Assembly: GCA_003223455.1 (NCBI GenBank)
Contig: QHVE01000011.1
Location: 101,413 to 165,412, forward strand
Direction of reading: 5' to 3'
Length of the DNA: 64,000 nt
From: Gemmatimonadota bacterium
GTDB taxonomy: Bacteria > Gemmatimonadota > Gemmatimonadetes > Gemmatimonadales > Gemmatimonadaceae
Part shown: positions 37,739 to 46,823 of the stretch, one piece after another
How positions within the stretch are numbered: position 1 is the stretch's first letter
How the letters are laid out: each line of letters opens with the position of its first letter
Position numbers and translations under genes: made by a program
The notes under the pieces: model-generated
Seen by the model: only the letters and a program-made list of their open reading frames with translations
Database searches by the model: none
What the model was told of the DNA's origin: nothing

Positions 37739-38893
37739 TCAGCGACTGGAGACCATGTCGCGTCCGAGGGCTGCGCTCTTCCGTTCGAGACCCGCAATCA
37801 GCGAGTCGAAGCTCTTCTGGAAGCTCGCGAGCCCGTCGCGCAGCAGCTTGTCGGTGACGTCGTGGAAGTCGATGCCGACGGCACCGAGATCGGCGATCGT
37901 GCGCTCGGCGGCCGAGAACTGCGCGTCGACCGTACGCGCTACCTCGCCATGATCGCGGAACGCCTCGATCGTGGCCGGAGGCATCGTGTTCACCGTGTCG
38001 GGCCCGATCAGCTGCTCGACGTAGATCACGTCACGGTAGGCGGGATTCTTCGAGCTCGTGCTCGCCCAGAGTGGCCGCTGCAACTTCGCCCCGGCGGCCT
38101 TGAGTGGGGCCCACCGCTGTGAGGAAAACTCCTCGCGAAAGAGCTTGTACGCCAGTTGCGCGTTGGCGATGGCAGCTTTGCCGCGCAACCCGAGGATGTG
38201 GTCACGCTGCGTCCCCGACGCGGCGGCAGCGAGGGCATCGAGCCGCTTGTCGATCTCGGTGTCCACGCGGCTCACGAAGAAAGACGCGACCGAGCCGGCG
38301 CGGTCGATCGGCTTGCCGGCGCGCAGGCGATCCTCGAGGCCTGCGAAGTAGGCCTCGATCACGCGGTGATGCGCCTCGATGGCGAACAGCAGCGTGATGT
38401 TCACGTTCATCCCCGCGGCGATGAGCTGCCGGACGGCGGTCGCCCCTTCCGACGTGCCAGGCACCTTGATCATCACGTTCGGGCGCCCGACCATCGACCA
38501 AAGGCGCTCTGCCTCGGCGATCGATGCATCGGCGTCGTTCGCCGCGGCAGGGGACACCTCGATCGAGACGTAGCCGTCGGCGCCATTCGTCCGCTCGTAG
38601 ACCGGCATGAACAGGTCGCAGGCATCACGGACGTCGGTCGTCTCGACCAGCTCGAAGAGCTCGAGCGCCGTCATCCCCGCGGGCGCGGCCGCGAGTTGAT
38701 CGTCGTACTCGTGCCCTTCGGCGAGAGCCTTCTCGAAGATCGTCGGGTTCGACGTCATGCCGGTCAGCGCATCGTCCTGGATACGGCGTTGGAGATCGCC
38801 ATTTCGCAGGATCGAGCGGTCAATGAAGTCGAGCCAAATCGACTGGCCGGCGTCGTGCAGCCGCTGGAGGCGATTCTCGGGCATGGTGTCCAT
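37739..38893 (-). CDS. tal: Transaldolase
   Basis: This 384-residue enzyme of the pentose phosphate pathway is the long type found in actinobacteria and relatives. Landmarks: GMTSNPTIFEKAL, VSIEVSPAAANDA, VMIKVPGTSEG (Schiff-base Lys), NVNITLLFAIEAH, VASFFVSRVDTE and RPLWASTSSKNPAY. The ATG at 38893 is the first codon with an appropriate N-terminus (MPENRLQ also possible from 38884). A TATATT -10-like site (38930-38935, minus) gives a leader of about 30 nt. Confidence 0.95.
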   Translation of the reverse strand: MDTMPENRLQRLHDAGQSIWLDFIDRSILRNGDLQRRIQDDALTGMTSNPTIFEKALAEGHEYDDQLAAAPAGMTALELFELVETTDVRDACDLFMPVYERTNGADGYVSIEVSPAAANDADASIAEAERLWSMVGRPNVMIKVPGTSEGATAVRQLIAAGMNVNITLLFAIEAHHRVIEAYFAGLEDRLRAGKPIDRAGSVASFFVSRVDTEIDKRLDALAAAASGTQRDHILGLRGKAAIANAQLAYKLFREEFSSQRWAPLKAAGAKLQRPLWASTSSKNPAYRDVIYVEQLIGPDTVNTMPPATIEAFRDHGEVARTVDAQFSAAERTIADLGAVGIDFHDVTDKLLRDGLASFQKSFDSLIAGLERKSAALGRDMVSSR

Positions 38894-39418
38894 GGGAAGA
38901 CGTCGAGGGCGCTCAGGGGTAGCTCGCGGAATATAAATCGGCGCGCGACCGAACGGCGGTTGGAGGCCGCAGCGCGTCGGCAATCGTGGCAGTCGCGGCG
39001 CGCAATGGCAGACGCGCGCCTGCATGTGGCTGCCGACACGGCAAACACACGACGAAAATGGCAGCGATTCCGCTGTGGGCTTTCGTGGCGAGGCAGGCGA
39101 TCGGCGTACTTCGCGTCCGATCACGTGCCTCGAGCGCCTCGAAGGGTTCACGCGCCAAGCGTGGTGCGCCTTCTATAGCAAAGGTGCTGTCCCGCCGCTG
39201 CGTGACACAGTATGCCTGGGGAGGTGGCCGAAGGTGGCCCGAAAGAGGGGAGGAACATGCGTAGCTCGCAGATCGACCCCCTTTTCTTCGCTGTTTTTTC
39301 GCACTCACGGCACGCGGTCTGCCATTCCCCGAGTCCGGCAGCAGGCGGCGATTCTCGCCGCACCCGCAACCTCGCCCGCGGGACGACGAAAACTGGGCGA
39401 AGGCGACGGAGGACAAGG
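38894..39418. other. Long divergent intergenic region
   Basis: This 525-bp gap separates the divergent tal and outer-membrane protein genes. It holds the tal promoter at 38930-38935 (minus strand) and, on the plus strand, TATAG-rich bases near 39172. The outer-membrane gene has an SD-like GGAGGACAAGG before its ATG. A longer in-frame reading upstream exists but lacks a signal peptide. I see no RNA gene or riboswitch I can name. Confidence 0.5.
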
Positions 39419-40264
39419 ATGAAGACTCGGAACTCAGCGTTGTGTGCACTCGGCCTCGCAGCCGCCATCACCCTTGGCGGCGCCGTGACGGCTGCGGCTC
39501 AGGACACCACTCGAGCGCGGTCGCAGACCCGTATCCCGGTTCGGAAGGAGCAGCCGGTGGCCGCGCCGCCCAGAGTGGACACCGTCACGGTCACGCGGAC
39601 GGACACCGTGGTCCGCACGCGTACGGATACCGTCACGGTCACGCGGGTCGACACGGTGACTCGGATCGAGGAGCTGCCGCTGCAGCCCCTGGGTACATGG
39701 CAGTTCGGTATTGGCGTTGGTGGAGCGCTGCCAACGGGCGACTGGCGTAACGTTGTGAAGGATGGGTACGACATTCACGCGCACGTCGGATGGTTCCCGG
39801 GTGCGAGCGTGTTCGGAATTCGCCTCGATGGCGATTACGTGGCGATGGGTGGACGCGAGACGGATTGCTCGGCCTGCCCGGGCGCGAAGCTGTTCTCGGC
39901 CGGGCTCGATGCAGTGCTTCGCTTCCCGCTCGATCGGAAGAGCCCGATCAACCCGCAGATCTACTTCCTCGGCGGCGCCGGTCTCGACTGGTTCCAGGAT
40001 TTCACGCCGTATCGCACGACCGAGAGACCCCCGGTCATCGTGACGGCGGGAGACAACACGTTCATCGCCACGGGCACCCAGATCGGCGGTGCGGTCGTTG
40101 TCACCACCACGCAGCTGAACGACGACAGCAGCAACGAGTGGCACTGGGACTTCGGTGGTGGAGTCCAGCTCGGCAAGTTCTTCATCGAGTCGAAGTACGT
40201 CGCGATCAGCACCGAGAACAAGAACTCCGCGTACGTTCCGATCCGCATCGGCTACAACTTCTAA
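39419..40264 (+). CDS. Outer-membrane beta-barrel protein with DTV repeats
   Basis: This 281-residue protein has a signal peptide (to about residue 29, AAAQ), a linker with repeated (V/T)DTVTVTR units (about 53-83), and a beta-barrel with alternating aromatic/glycine strands ending in RIGYNF, a terminal Phe typical of Omp proteins. Two Cys (CSACPG) lie in a loop. The repeated linker is encoded by near-identical 24-33-bp repeats. The function is unknown; the OmpA-like barrel family (outer-membrane protein beta-barrel domain) is the best fit. No partner gene is clear. Confidence 0.82.
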   Translation: MKTRNSALCALGLAAAITLGGAVTAAAQDTTRARSQTRIPVRKEQPVAAPPRVDTVTVTRTDTVVRTRTDTVTVTRVDTVTRIEELPLQPLGTWQFGIGVGGALPTGDWRNVVKDGYDIHAHVGWFPGASVFGIRLDGDYVAMGGRETDCSACPGAKLFSAGLDAVLRFPLDRKSPINPQIYFLGGAGLDWFQDFTPYRTTERPPVIVTAGDNTFIATGTQIGGAVVVTTTQLNDDSSNEWHWDFGGGVQLGKFFIESKYVAISTENKNSAYVPIRIGYNF

Positions 40265-40320
40265 TTGCGGTCGTGAGGTGTTGTGCTGCGGAGGGCGTGA
40301 ACTTCACGCCCTCCGCAGTG

Positions 40321-40326
40321 TAGTTT
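40321..40326 (+). promoter_or_regulatory. -10-like TAGTTT before the L,D-transpeptidase
   Basis: TAGTTT ends 6 nt before the ATG at 40333, the same hexamer as in front of iscS, consistent with a leaderless transcript. Confidence 0.45.
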
Positions 40327-40332
40327 TCAATC

Positions 40333-41304
40333 ATGCTGCGCCCCTTGTATCGACCCATCTGGCTGAGCTCGCTGCTGCTCGCCACCGCGACGAGCCTCGC
40401 ATCCGCCCAGGGCGTCGAGGTCACGCACGACACGACGAGCGACTCCGCGCCGGCAGCGTCCGCGCAGCGGGAAGGTCGCAACTGGTTCGTCTCGCTGATG
40501 CGGAGGATCGGCCGCCGCAGTGACGACACCGTCGCCACGGCAGGCGCGTCGAACATCGCGCCCGTCGACAGCGCGACCGCCGGCGGTGACGTTGCGGCCG
40601 TCCCCGAAGCCGCCGTCCCGGCGCGCCGCGCCGAACGGAACTTCAAGTCGCGCAAGGACAGCCTCGAGTGGCGCGCCGCGCGGGCCGTCGCTCTCCACTC
40701 GTCGGGCTATCGCATCATCGTGGACCTGTTCGCACGCGAGCTGTACGTGCTCGATCGCGACGATACGCTGCGCGTCGCGCCGGCAGCGACGGCGATGAAT
40801 GCGACGCTGTCATACGGTGGGCGGACCTGGCGCTTCGAGACACCCCGCGGCGTGCGGGTCGTGCGCGGCAAGGACAGGGATCCCGTGTGGACGCCACCCG
40901 AGTGGCACTTCGCCGAGGTCGCCGTGGAGCATGGACTCAAGCTGCGTTCGATGTCTGCCGGACAGCGGATACGCCTGAAGGACGGTACGATCCTGACGTC
41001 GAAGGGCGACGAAGTCGGCATCATCCGACCGGACTCGAAGACGTTCGTGCCGCTGGTGCTCGACGAGCACGTCGTGTTCGACAACACGCTGTTCATCCCG
41101 CCTCAGGGCACCAAGCACCGCTCGATCCAGGGGGAGCTTGGCCACTATCGCCTCGACCTCGGCGACGGCTATCTGCTGCACGGCACGCCGTACGCGCGGT
41201 CGATCGGCGCCGCCGTCACGCACGGGTGCGTCCGACTCGCCGACGACGATATCGAATGGCTGTTCGAGAACGTGCCGGTAGGCACGAAGGTCTACATCTA
41301 CTAG
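40333..41304 (+). CDS. L,D-transpeptidase (YkuD), first of three
   Basis: This 323-residue periplasmic protein has a signal peptide (about 1-25), a low-complexity linker and a C-terminal YkuD domain. The catalytic motif is HGTPYARSIGAAVTHGCVRL with Cys in THGCVRL. It would form 3-3 peptidoglycan cross-links or attach lipoprotein. It shares no close sequence with the two others at 42665 and 46824. It is convergent with the DinB gene, 10 bp away. Confidence 0.88.
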   Translation: MLRPLYRPIWLSSLLLATATSLASAQGVEVTHDTTSDSAPAASAQREGRNWFVSLMRRIGRRSDDTVATAGASNIAPVDSATAGGDVAAVPEAAVPARRAERNFKSRKDSLEWRAARAVALHSSGYRIIVDLFARELYVLDRDDTLRVAPAATAMNATLSYGGRTWRFETPRGVRVVRGKDRDPVWTPPEWHFAEVAVEHGLKLRSMSAGQRIRLKDGTILTSKGDEVGIIRPDSKTFVPLVLDEHVVFDNTLFIPPQGTKHRSIQGELGHYRLDLGDGYLLHGTPYARSIGAAVTHGCVRLADDDIEWLFENVPVGTKVYIY

Positions 41305-41314
41305 AAGACCTGGC

Positions 41315-41824
41315 TCAGAAACGGGGAATGGCCAGTCCGCCCGCGTCCTCGTAAAACTGCACACGGCCCGGCGCGAAGCGCTTCGTGAGCAGTATGATCT
41401 GCCCGGTATGCATGGAGAAGTGCTCGACGACATGGTACAAGGCGTCGAGCACGTTCACGTCGCGACCCTGAATTCGGCGCGCCTCGCCGAGCGACCGCTC
41501 GTCGAGCGACGCCAGCACGGTGTCCGCGTCATGCAGCGTCGCGAGCAAACCGGACATGAGCTCGGACGCTCGGCCGCCTTCGCGGGCATCGAACTCCGCC
41601 CGCCGCTGCCGAGCGTCGGGGGCGCCGCCGACACCACTGACGATCCATTGGCGGACGTTCCCGGACAGATGCAGCAGCAGGTTGCCGATGCTGTTTTCCG
41701 ACGCGTCGTCGCGCCGCCAGAGCATCTCCTCGGGGAGCACGTCGAGGCAGCGCTGGATCTTGCTCGGATATTCACGCGCGAGGTAGTGGCGCGACTTCTC
41801 GATGAAGGCCTGAGCGACGTCCAT
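41315..41824 (-). CDS. DinB/DUF1572-family protein
   Basis: This 169-residue protein has the four-helix DinB fold with three likely metal-binding His: in LLLHLSGN, HVVEHFSMHTGQ and the following GQIILLTK region. The family includes thiol-S-transferases, but no function can be given here. The ATG at 41824 starts just before the first helix. It is followed downstream by the transpeptidase stop and preceded by the DUF6174-like gene 11 bp away. Confidence 0.85.
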   Translation of the reverse strand: MDVAQAFIEKSRHYLAREYPSKIQRCLDVLPEEMLWRRDDASENSIGNLLLHLSGNVRQWIVSGVGGAPDARQRRAEFDAREGGRASELMSGLLATLHDADTVLASLDERSLGEARRIQGRDVNVLDALYHVVEHFSMHTGQIILLTKRFAPGRVQFYEDAGGLAIPRF

Positions 41825-41835
41825 GTGGACGCAAT

Positions 41836-42312
41836 CTACGGCACGCGCCGAAGATTTCCTGCGGTCAGCGCGTACTCGTCGTCGGCGGTCATGAGGGCGA
41901 TGTCCACGACGATCGAGCGCGGATAGCCGTACGTGGGATCGTAGCGCACGTCCACGCGCTCGACGTGCTGCGCGAGCCGCTGCTGTACGTCCTCGAACAG
42001 CTCGTCGACGCGAGGCCAGACGCTGAATGTCCTTCCTGCCGGCTGCCCATCCCGTGTGCGCGTGACGGAGGCGATCGCATCCTCCCGCACGACGATGTGT
42101 ACCTGCTCCGTCGACTCGGTCGGGCAGAAGCAGGTGCGCTGAAAGTCGAACTCGTAGTCGTGAATCCCGGCGCTCTCCCAGCGTTGGCGGTTGCGCATCA
42201 GCTCGAGCTCCTCGCTCGTGCGCGACGAGGTGCCAGTGATCGAGCAGCCCACGAGGGCGGCGAGCAACATCCCGACGGCACGGGTCTGCAGGATGCGCCG
42301 CACGTGCGACAT
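41836..42312 (-). CDS. DUF6174-like lipoprotein
   Basis: This 158-residue lipoprotein has a signal peptide ending LLAALVGC (lipobox Cys about 21). The mature part has HDYEFDFQRTCFCP, reminiscent of DUF6174 proteins, which share a YxFxxxxxCxC motif, followed by VVREDAIASVTR and RVDVRYDPTYGYPRSI. The function is unknown. An upstream in-frame start at 42345 is possible. It lies in a minus-strand run with the SelT/SelW-like gene. Confidence 0.75.
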   Translation of the reverse strand: MSHVRRILQTRAVGMLLAALVGCSITGTSSRTSEELELMRNRQRWESAGIHDYEFDFQRTCFCPTESTEQVHIVVREDAIASVTRTRDGQPAGRTFSVWPRVDELFEDVQQRLAQHVERVDVRYDPTYGYPRSIVVDIALMTADDEYALTAGNLRRVP

Positions 42313-42376
42313 CGCTGGCTCGGCACGACGTTGAGGGAGGCTCATGCCGGGCACAACCCGACGGCCCCAACGAGCG

Positions 42377-42652
42377 TCACCCCGTTCGATCGGAGTGACC
42401 GAGCGCGCGCTCCGGAGCGACACGATCGCGAACGAGCTGCTTGAGCTCCTTCAGCTCCGGGAAGCGGCCCTCGGCCGCGCGCGACCAGACGACGGCGTCG
42501 TCGAGCTCCACCAGGAAGACGCCTTCGGGGCCAGGGCGCAGGGCGACTTCGGAGAGCTCGCGCTCGAACGTGATGAGAAGCTCCTGGGCCATCCACGCCG
42601 CGCGCAGAAGCCAGCGGCACCGGGGACAGTACGTGATCCGGACGCTCGGCAC
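42377..42652 (-). CDS. SelT/SelW/SelH-family redox protein (Cys form)
   Basis: This 91-residue protein has the short redox motif YCPRCRW near the N-terminus and EGVFLVELDDAVVWSR with the GxFxVxxDGxxVWxR-like pattern of the Rdx family. Selenium versions carry Sec at the second redox position; here it is Cys, CPRC. The fold is thioredoxin-like with unknown substrates. Confidence 0.85.
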   Translation of the reverse strand: MPSVRITYCPRCRWLLRAAWMAQELLITFERELSEVALRPGPEGVFLVELDDAVVWSRAAEGRFPELKELKQLVRDRVAPERALGHSDRTG

Positions 42653-42664
42653 GTGCCGCGCGAG

Positions 42665-43693
42665 CTACGGCTTGATCTGGACCGGCGTGCCGTCGGGCAC
42701 GGCGTGCCAGAGCTCCTCGATCTCCTGGTTGGACAGGGCGACGCAGCCGTTGGTCCAGTCGTTCTGAATGTGCTTCTTCCCCGCCTCGCTGTACTCGAGC
42801 GGGAGGCCGTGGATCATGATGTCTCCACCCGGATCGACGCCGAGGGCGGCAGCGCGTGCGCGGTGGGCATCGTCGGGATACGAGATCCGAAGCGCGAGGT
42901 GAAACTTGCTCGCCGGGTTGTGGGCGTTGATGTAGAACAGCCCCTCGGGCGTCTTCTGATCGCCGGCGCGTTCCTTGTCGCCGACCGGCTTGCTGCCGAG
43001 TGCGATGAAGTAGGTGCGGATCGGAACGCCCCGGTTGAACAGGACGAGCGTGCGCTCGCGCTTGAACACCACGATGCTGTCGGCGGCGGCGGGCGGGGGC
43101 AGCCGGAATCCCGCCAGCGGGATGGGAACCGCGTAGAGCGGCTCGAATCGATCCGAGGTCCTCACCGACACGACGGTGCGCGGATCGACGCGCGTAGTCG
43201 TGGCGACGTTGCGGGGATCGGCCGGCGCTGTGGCGACCGCGTCGGCGGGTGCGAGAGTCGGAGGCTTGGGTACGGCAGAATTGACCGACGACGCCCGCGC
43301 AGGCGAATCCTTGGCCGCTGCTCCCGGCGAGGCAGGTGAATCCTTGGCCGACGTGCCGGTCGGGGTAGCGACCGCCACCGATTTTTGTACCGCGGGTGCA
43401 GGAGCTGCCACAGCCGGCGCGACGGCGACCGCCTGCTGAATGAGGGTAGTGTTGTGCGATGCCTCGGCTACGCTCCCCATCATCGGCTTGGCCACGAAAG
43501 GAGCGAGCGCCGTGACTGGACGCATCGTGAGCACGACTTCGGGCGCCTTCTGCGTCGGGACGGCGATCGCTGGCGCGGGAAGGCTCGAGAGCGTGGTATC
43601 CTGGCGCGCCGTGCCCGGCTTGGCAGCGACGCGAACGCTGTCAGTGGGAATCGGCGAGGCGGCCAGAAGCGTAACCAGCAGGGCGAGCAGCAT
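42665..43693 (-). CDS. L,D-transpeptidase (ErfK/YkuD), second of three
   Basis: This 342-residue secreted protein has an N-terminal hydrophobic signal sequence, a long Ala/Pro/Ser/Val-rich linker with SPASPGAAAKDSP-type repeats (about 50-190) and a C-terminal YkuD domain. Catalytic residues: MIHGLP with His and WTNGCVALSNQEIEE with Cys. The ATG at 43693 is preceded by an in-frame TTG; the ATG is preferred. It lies 12 bp upstream of the SelW-like gene. Confidence 0.88.
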   Translation of the reverse strand: MLLALLVTLLAASPIPTDSVRVAAKPGTARQDTTLSSLPAPAIAVPTQKAPEVVLTMRPVTALAPFVAKPMMGSVAEASHNTTLIQQAVAVAPAVAAPAPAVQKSVAVATPTGTSAKDSPASPGAAAKDSPARASSVNSAVPKPPTLAPADAVATAPADPRNVATTTRVDPRTVVSVRTSDRFEPLYAVPIPLAGFRLPPPAAADSIVVFKRERTLVLFNRGVPIRTYFIALGSKPVGDKERAGDQKTPEGLFYINAHNPASKFHLALRISYPDDAHRARAAALGVDPGGDIMIHGLPLEYSEAGKKHIQNDWTNGCVALSNQEIEELWHAVPDGTPVQIKP

Positions 43694-43956
43694 CAACGCG
43701 GCGCAGAGGAGAGAGGTTGTACGCTGAACGAGGACCGCTGTTCCACACCGGCCTTCGAGGCAGTGACGATCGAAGGCGGGGCGGGTCTCGACGGATTGCT
43801 GCGCACTACAATTCTCACCGATGGACCCCCGTAACGCCAGTCCAGACAGATGTCATAAACATTCAGCTTTCGTGCCGAAACGCGCCGGCGATCCGCGAGG
43901 CGGCGTAGCGCGTCTCCACGAGTGTCCGAGTCTTGCAGGTGGGCCGCGCGGCGGTG

Positions 43957-46656
43957 TCAGCGTCCCTGATCGAACAGCACGTCGACGGGGATCGACTTCG
44001 CCTTGAGGCGATCGATGTCGCCGTGGAGCGTTGCGTCGATCGTGCCCATCTCCGCGTTCAGCGCGCCGACGCCGGCATAATCGCCATCTCCCTGGAGCAC
44101 CAAAATTTTCCGTGACAGCGAGTCGCTGGCGGCGCGCATCCGCGCGAGATCGACGCGATACTTCCCGTCGGCGCCACGCGCGAATGCGCCATGCCGCTGC
44201 AGGAAGTTGAAGGCGACGACGTTCGCGCGGCCGTGGGCATCGGACGCACCGAAGCGCACGGAGCGGAAGAGGCTCGCGAGGAAGGTGACGTAATTGTCCT
44301 CGATCGATTTCTTCCCCATCTCGCCCTGCGCGTTGAGCTGGCGCAGCATGTAGAGCCCGAGGATGTCCGCCTTGCCTTCCTCGAGCGCACCGTAGCGCTC
44401 CTTGAGTGCCGCGCGCACGGTGCCCTTGCCGTCGAGCGTGTTCTTGATGCCCAGGCCGTGCGCCACCTCGTGGAACATCACGTTCTCGAAGAAGGCGTCG
44501 AAGGTCACTCGCGGCAGCTGATCGGAGGCGATGAGCTCACGAGCGATCGGCACGAGAATGCGATCGAACTTGGCGCGCACGGCGTTCTTGAGCTGAAGCC
44601 GGCGAGCCCCCTTCTGCAGTTGTACCACTTCGTCGTTCGGCAGGTTGATCGCGATCGTCTTCACGCCGGCGTTCGCCTGTCCCGACACGTAGAGGACATC
44701 GTATGCGTTGAGATCCGCGTCGGTGCCTGGGCGCTCGCGCTTGTAGGCGTCGGGAACGGGAATTCCGCGCTGGAGTGCGGGGAGCATCGTCGCGTACTTC
44801 GCGAGCCGCCTGCTCCACGTGAGGTCCTTCACCAGCACGAACGACTCGGCTGCGGTCTTGTAGCCGAACAGCTCATCCTCGTAGCTCTCGATCGGCCCGA
44901 GCACGATATCGAGTCGATTGCGCTTCATGTCCATCCACGCCATGTCGCTCGGCCGATACCGGTCGGTGACGAGCGCGGTCGCCAGCAGCTGAAGGTACCG
45001 GCGTAGACCCGGATCTTCGGCGAGAGCGGCGGCGGCGCGCAGCTTCGCCGCCGCGCGCTCATTCTGGACGGCGAAGTACTTCGAGTAGGGAATGATCGAG
45101 AGGCGGCCCGACGGGTCGCGGCGGATCATGGTATACCACGACTTGAGGCTGTCCGCGCGTGTGCCCCCCGCCTGGACCTCGCGCTCGAACTCCTCCTTGG
45201 TCATGCCGCGCGGGTAGAAGTTGGCGCCAGCGGGCTTCGGCCCCACGCCGGGAACGAAGGGGGCATTGTCCTCCAGACGGTTCCACGGGCCCACCATGAC
45301 GTCCGCCAGGCGCCGCGCGGCGGGGTCCTTGATCGACGAGAGCACGGAATCGCGCGGGCCGACCACCTGGACCCAGAATATGTCGTGCATCTCGCGCGCG
45401 GCGTCGATCAGGAGCGGCAGCATACGACGCTCGTTTCGCGAGAGGGAGGCCGTGTCCGCCTCGAGCTTCACGGTCGTGAATTTGGCGAGTACCTCCTCGG
45501 GACCGGCCGAAATGGTCGCTGTCGGTGAGACCGGCATCGGCGTCGGTGTAGGCGGCGTCGGCGTGGGCCGACGCGGCGCGTCGGGACGGCCGTTCGTGTT
45601 CCAGTGCGGCGCGACGCCGTCGGCGAGGAGGCGCGCCGCAGTCGCACCGGCGCGGATGACCGCGGTCATGTGTGGGATGTCCACGTGCGCGAGATCATCA
45701 CTCGGCTGGTGGTAGTCCGCGTGCATGTTGTATGACGACAGCGTGTGCGCTGGTACTCCGAGCCGAGCGAATGCGATGTTGTCGCTGCGCTCGAAGAACT
45801 GCTGGTCGGGACGCTTGTCGGGGCCGATGGGAAGGCCGGCCCGCGCGAAGGTCTCGCCCATGGTCGAGCGCTCGAAGCCGGTGAGCCACGCGCGTCCCGG
45901 GCCGCCGGCGAGCGAATCGGGACGCCCGATCATCTCGATCTCGAGGTTGGCGCTCATCTGCGCGACGGGAACGACAGGATGCCGGAGATACCAACGTGTG
46001 CCGAGCAGACCCACCTCCTCGCCCGTCGTCGCCGCGAAGATCACGGTCCGACGGGGAGGCGGTCCGGCCTTCAGGGCGCGCGCGATCTCGAGCACCGCCA
46101 CGACGCCCGACGCGTCGTCGTCGGCGCCATTGTAGATCGAGTCTCCGTTCACCGCGCGGCCGATGCCGAGGTGGTCGTAGTGCGCGTCGATGAGCACGGC
46201 CGAATCGCGGACGGCGGGATCGGTGCCGCGCAGCACTCCGACGACGTTGACCGACGGAGGCCGCCGAGCCGCCGGGAGGGTGTCGAGCTGGGCGAAACCC
46301 TCGAGCAGGACGGGGCGGCTCGCGCGTCCAGCGTCGACGAGCGCGATCGGGACGCGCTGGAAATAGCCGCTGTCGCCCGCCGGCTCGAGTCCGATGCGGC
46401 GCATCTCGGCGGCAATCACCGCCGCGGCCCGCGCCGAGCCCCGCGACGCCGTCATGCGCCCTTCCAGCGAGTCGTCGCTGAGCGCACCGACGAGCCGACG
46501 CACGTCGCGCTCGGCGACCGCGCCCGCGGAACCTGCCGCGGAGTGTGCGTCACCGCCGGAAGCAGAAGACATCGGCGCCGAGCACGCGAATGCCGTGAGA
46601 AGCACCGCGGCGCCGAGCACGGCCAGTGGACGAACGACGCATGGCGAGGTGTGCAT
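43957..46656 (-). CDS. Fused M28 aminopeptidase and M49-like dipeptidyl-peptidase lipoprotein
   Basis: This 899-residue protein has a lipoprotein signal (VLLTAFAC, Cys about 25). The first half (about 40-400) is an M28-type peptidase: HYDHLG, GADDDASGV, GEEVGLLG and MHADYHQPSDD. After a Thr/Pro-rich linker (about 400-430) the second half resembles the dipeptidyl-peptidase III-like family: HEVAHGLG (HExxH) and ALEEGKADILGLYML supplying the third ligand. A fusion of these two families in one lipoprotein is unusual. The ATG at 46656 is preferred over an in-frame extension upstream because it starts the signal peptide. Confidence 0.85.
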   Translation of the reverse strand: MHTSPCVVRPLAVLGAAVLLTAFACSAPMSSASGGDAHSAAGSAGAVAERDVRRLVGALSDDSLEGRMTASRGSARAAAVIAAEMRRIGLEPAGDSGYFQRVPIALVDAGRASRPVLLEGFAQLDTLPAARRPPSVNVVGVLRGTDPAVRDSAVLIDAHYDHLGIGRAVNGDSIYNGADDDASGVVAVLEIARALKAGPPPRRTVIFAATTGEEVGLLGTRWYLRHPVVPVAQMSANLEIEMIGRPDSLAGGPGRAWLTGFERSTMGETFARAGLPIGPDKRPDQQFFERSDNIAFARLGVPAHTLSSYNMHADYHQPSDDLAHVDIPHMTAVIRAGATAARLLADGVAPHWNTNGRPDAPRRPTPTPPTPTPMPVSPTATISAGPEEVLAKFTTVKLEADTASLSRNERRMLPLLIDAAREMHDIFWVQVVGPRDSVLSSIKDPAARRLADVMVGPWNRLEDNAPFVPGVGPKPAGANFYPRGMTKEEFEREVQAGGTRADSLKSWYTMIRRDPSGRLSIIPYSKYFAVQNERAAAKLRAAAALAEDPGLRRYLQLLATALVTDRYRPSDMAWMDMKRNRLDIVLGPIESYEDELFGYKTAAESFVLVKDLTWSRRLAKYATMLPALQRGIPVPDAYKRERPGTDADLNAYDVLYVSGQANAGVKTIAINLPNDEVVQLQKGARRLQLKNAVRAKFDRILVPIARELIASDQLPRVTFDAFFENVMFHEVAHGLGIKNTLDGKGTVRAALKERYGALEEGKADILGLYMLRQLNAQGEMGKKSIEDNYVTFLASLFRSVRFGASDAHGRANVVAFNFLQRHGAFARGADGKYRVDLARMRAASDSLSRKILVLQGDGDYAGVGALNAEMGTIDATLHGDIDRLKAKSIPVDVLFDQGR

Positions 46657-46809
46657 GAGTGACGCGATGGATCGGGTGAAGTGACGCACGATCTTCGTGC
46701 ATTGAATATCGCCGTGGGCGCGGTGCGCGCCACGGCCGACCGCACGATGATCGATGTGCGGACGTCGAGAGGCGTCCTGTCCGGATCCAGTCATCGTCGA
46801 GTCACCTCT

Positions 46810-46815
46810 TACCGT
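46810..46815 (+). promoter_or_regulatory. -10-like TACCGT before the third L,D-transpeptidase
   Basis: TACCGT ends 8 nt before the ATG at 46824, fitting the leaderless pattern. Confidence 0.35.
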
Positions 46816-46823
46816 GTCGTTCG

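Noticed and set aside
39212..39418. N-terminal extension of the outer-membrane protein
   Set aside because: The frame is open, but it would bury the signal peptide; the ATG at 39419 has its own ribosome site and a proper signal sequence.
39165..39418. Riboswitch or structured leader before the outer-membrane gene
   Set aside because: I could not match a known aptamer core (the GAAAG stretch does not fit the c-di-GMP motif), so no feature is claimed.
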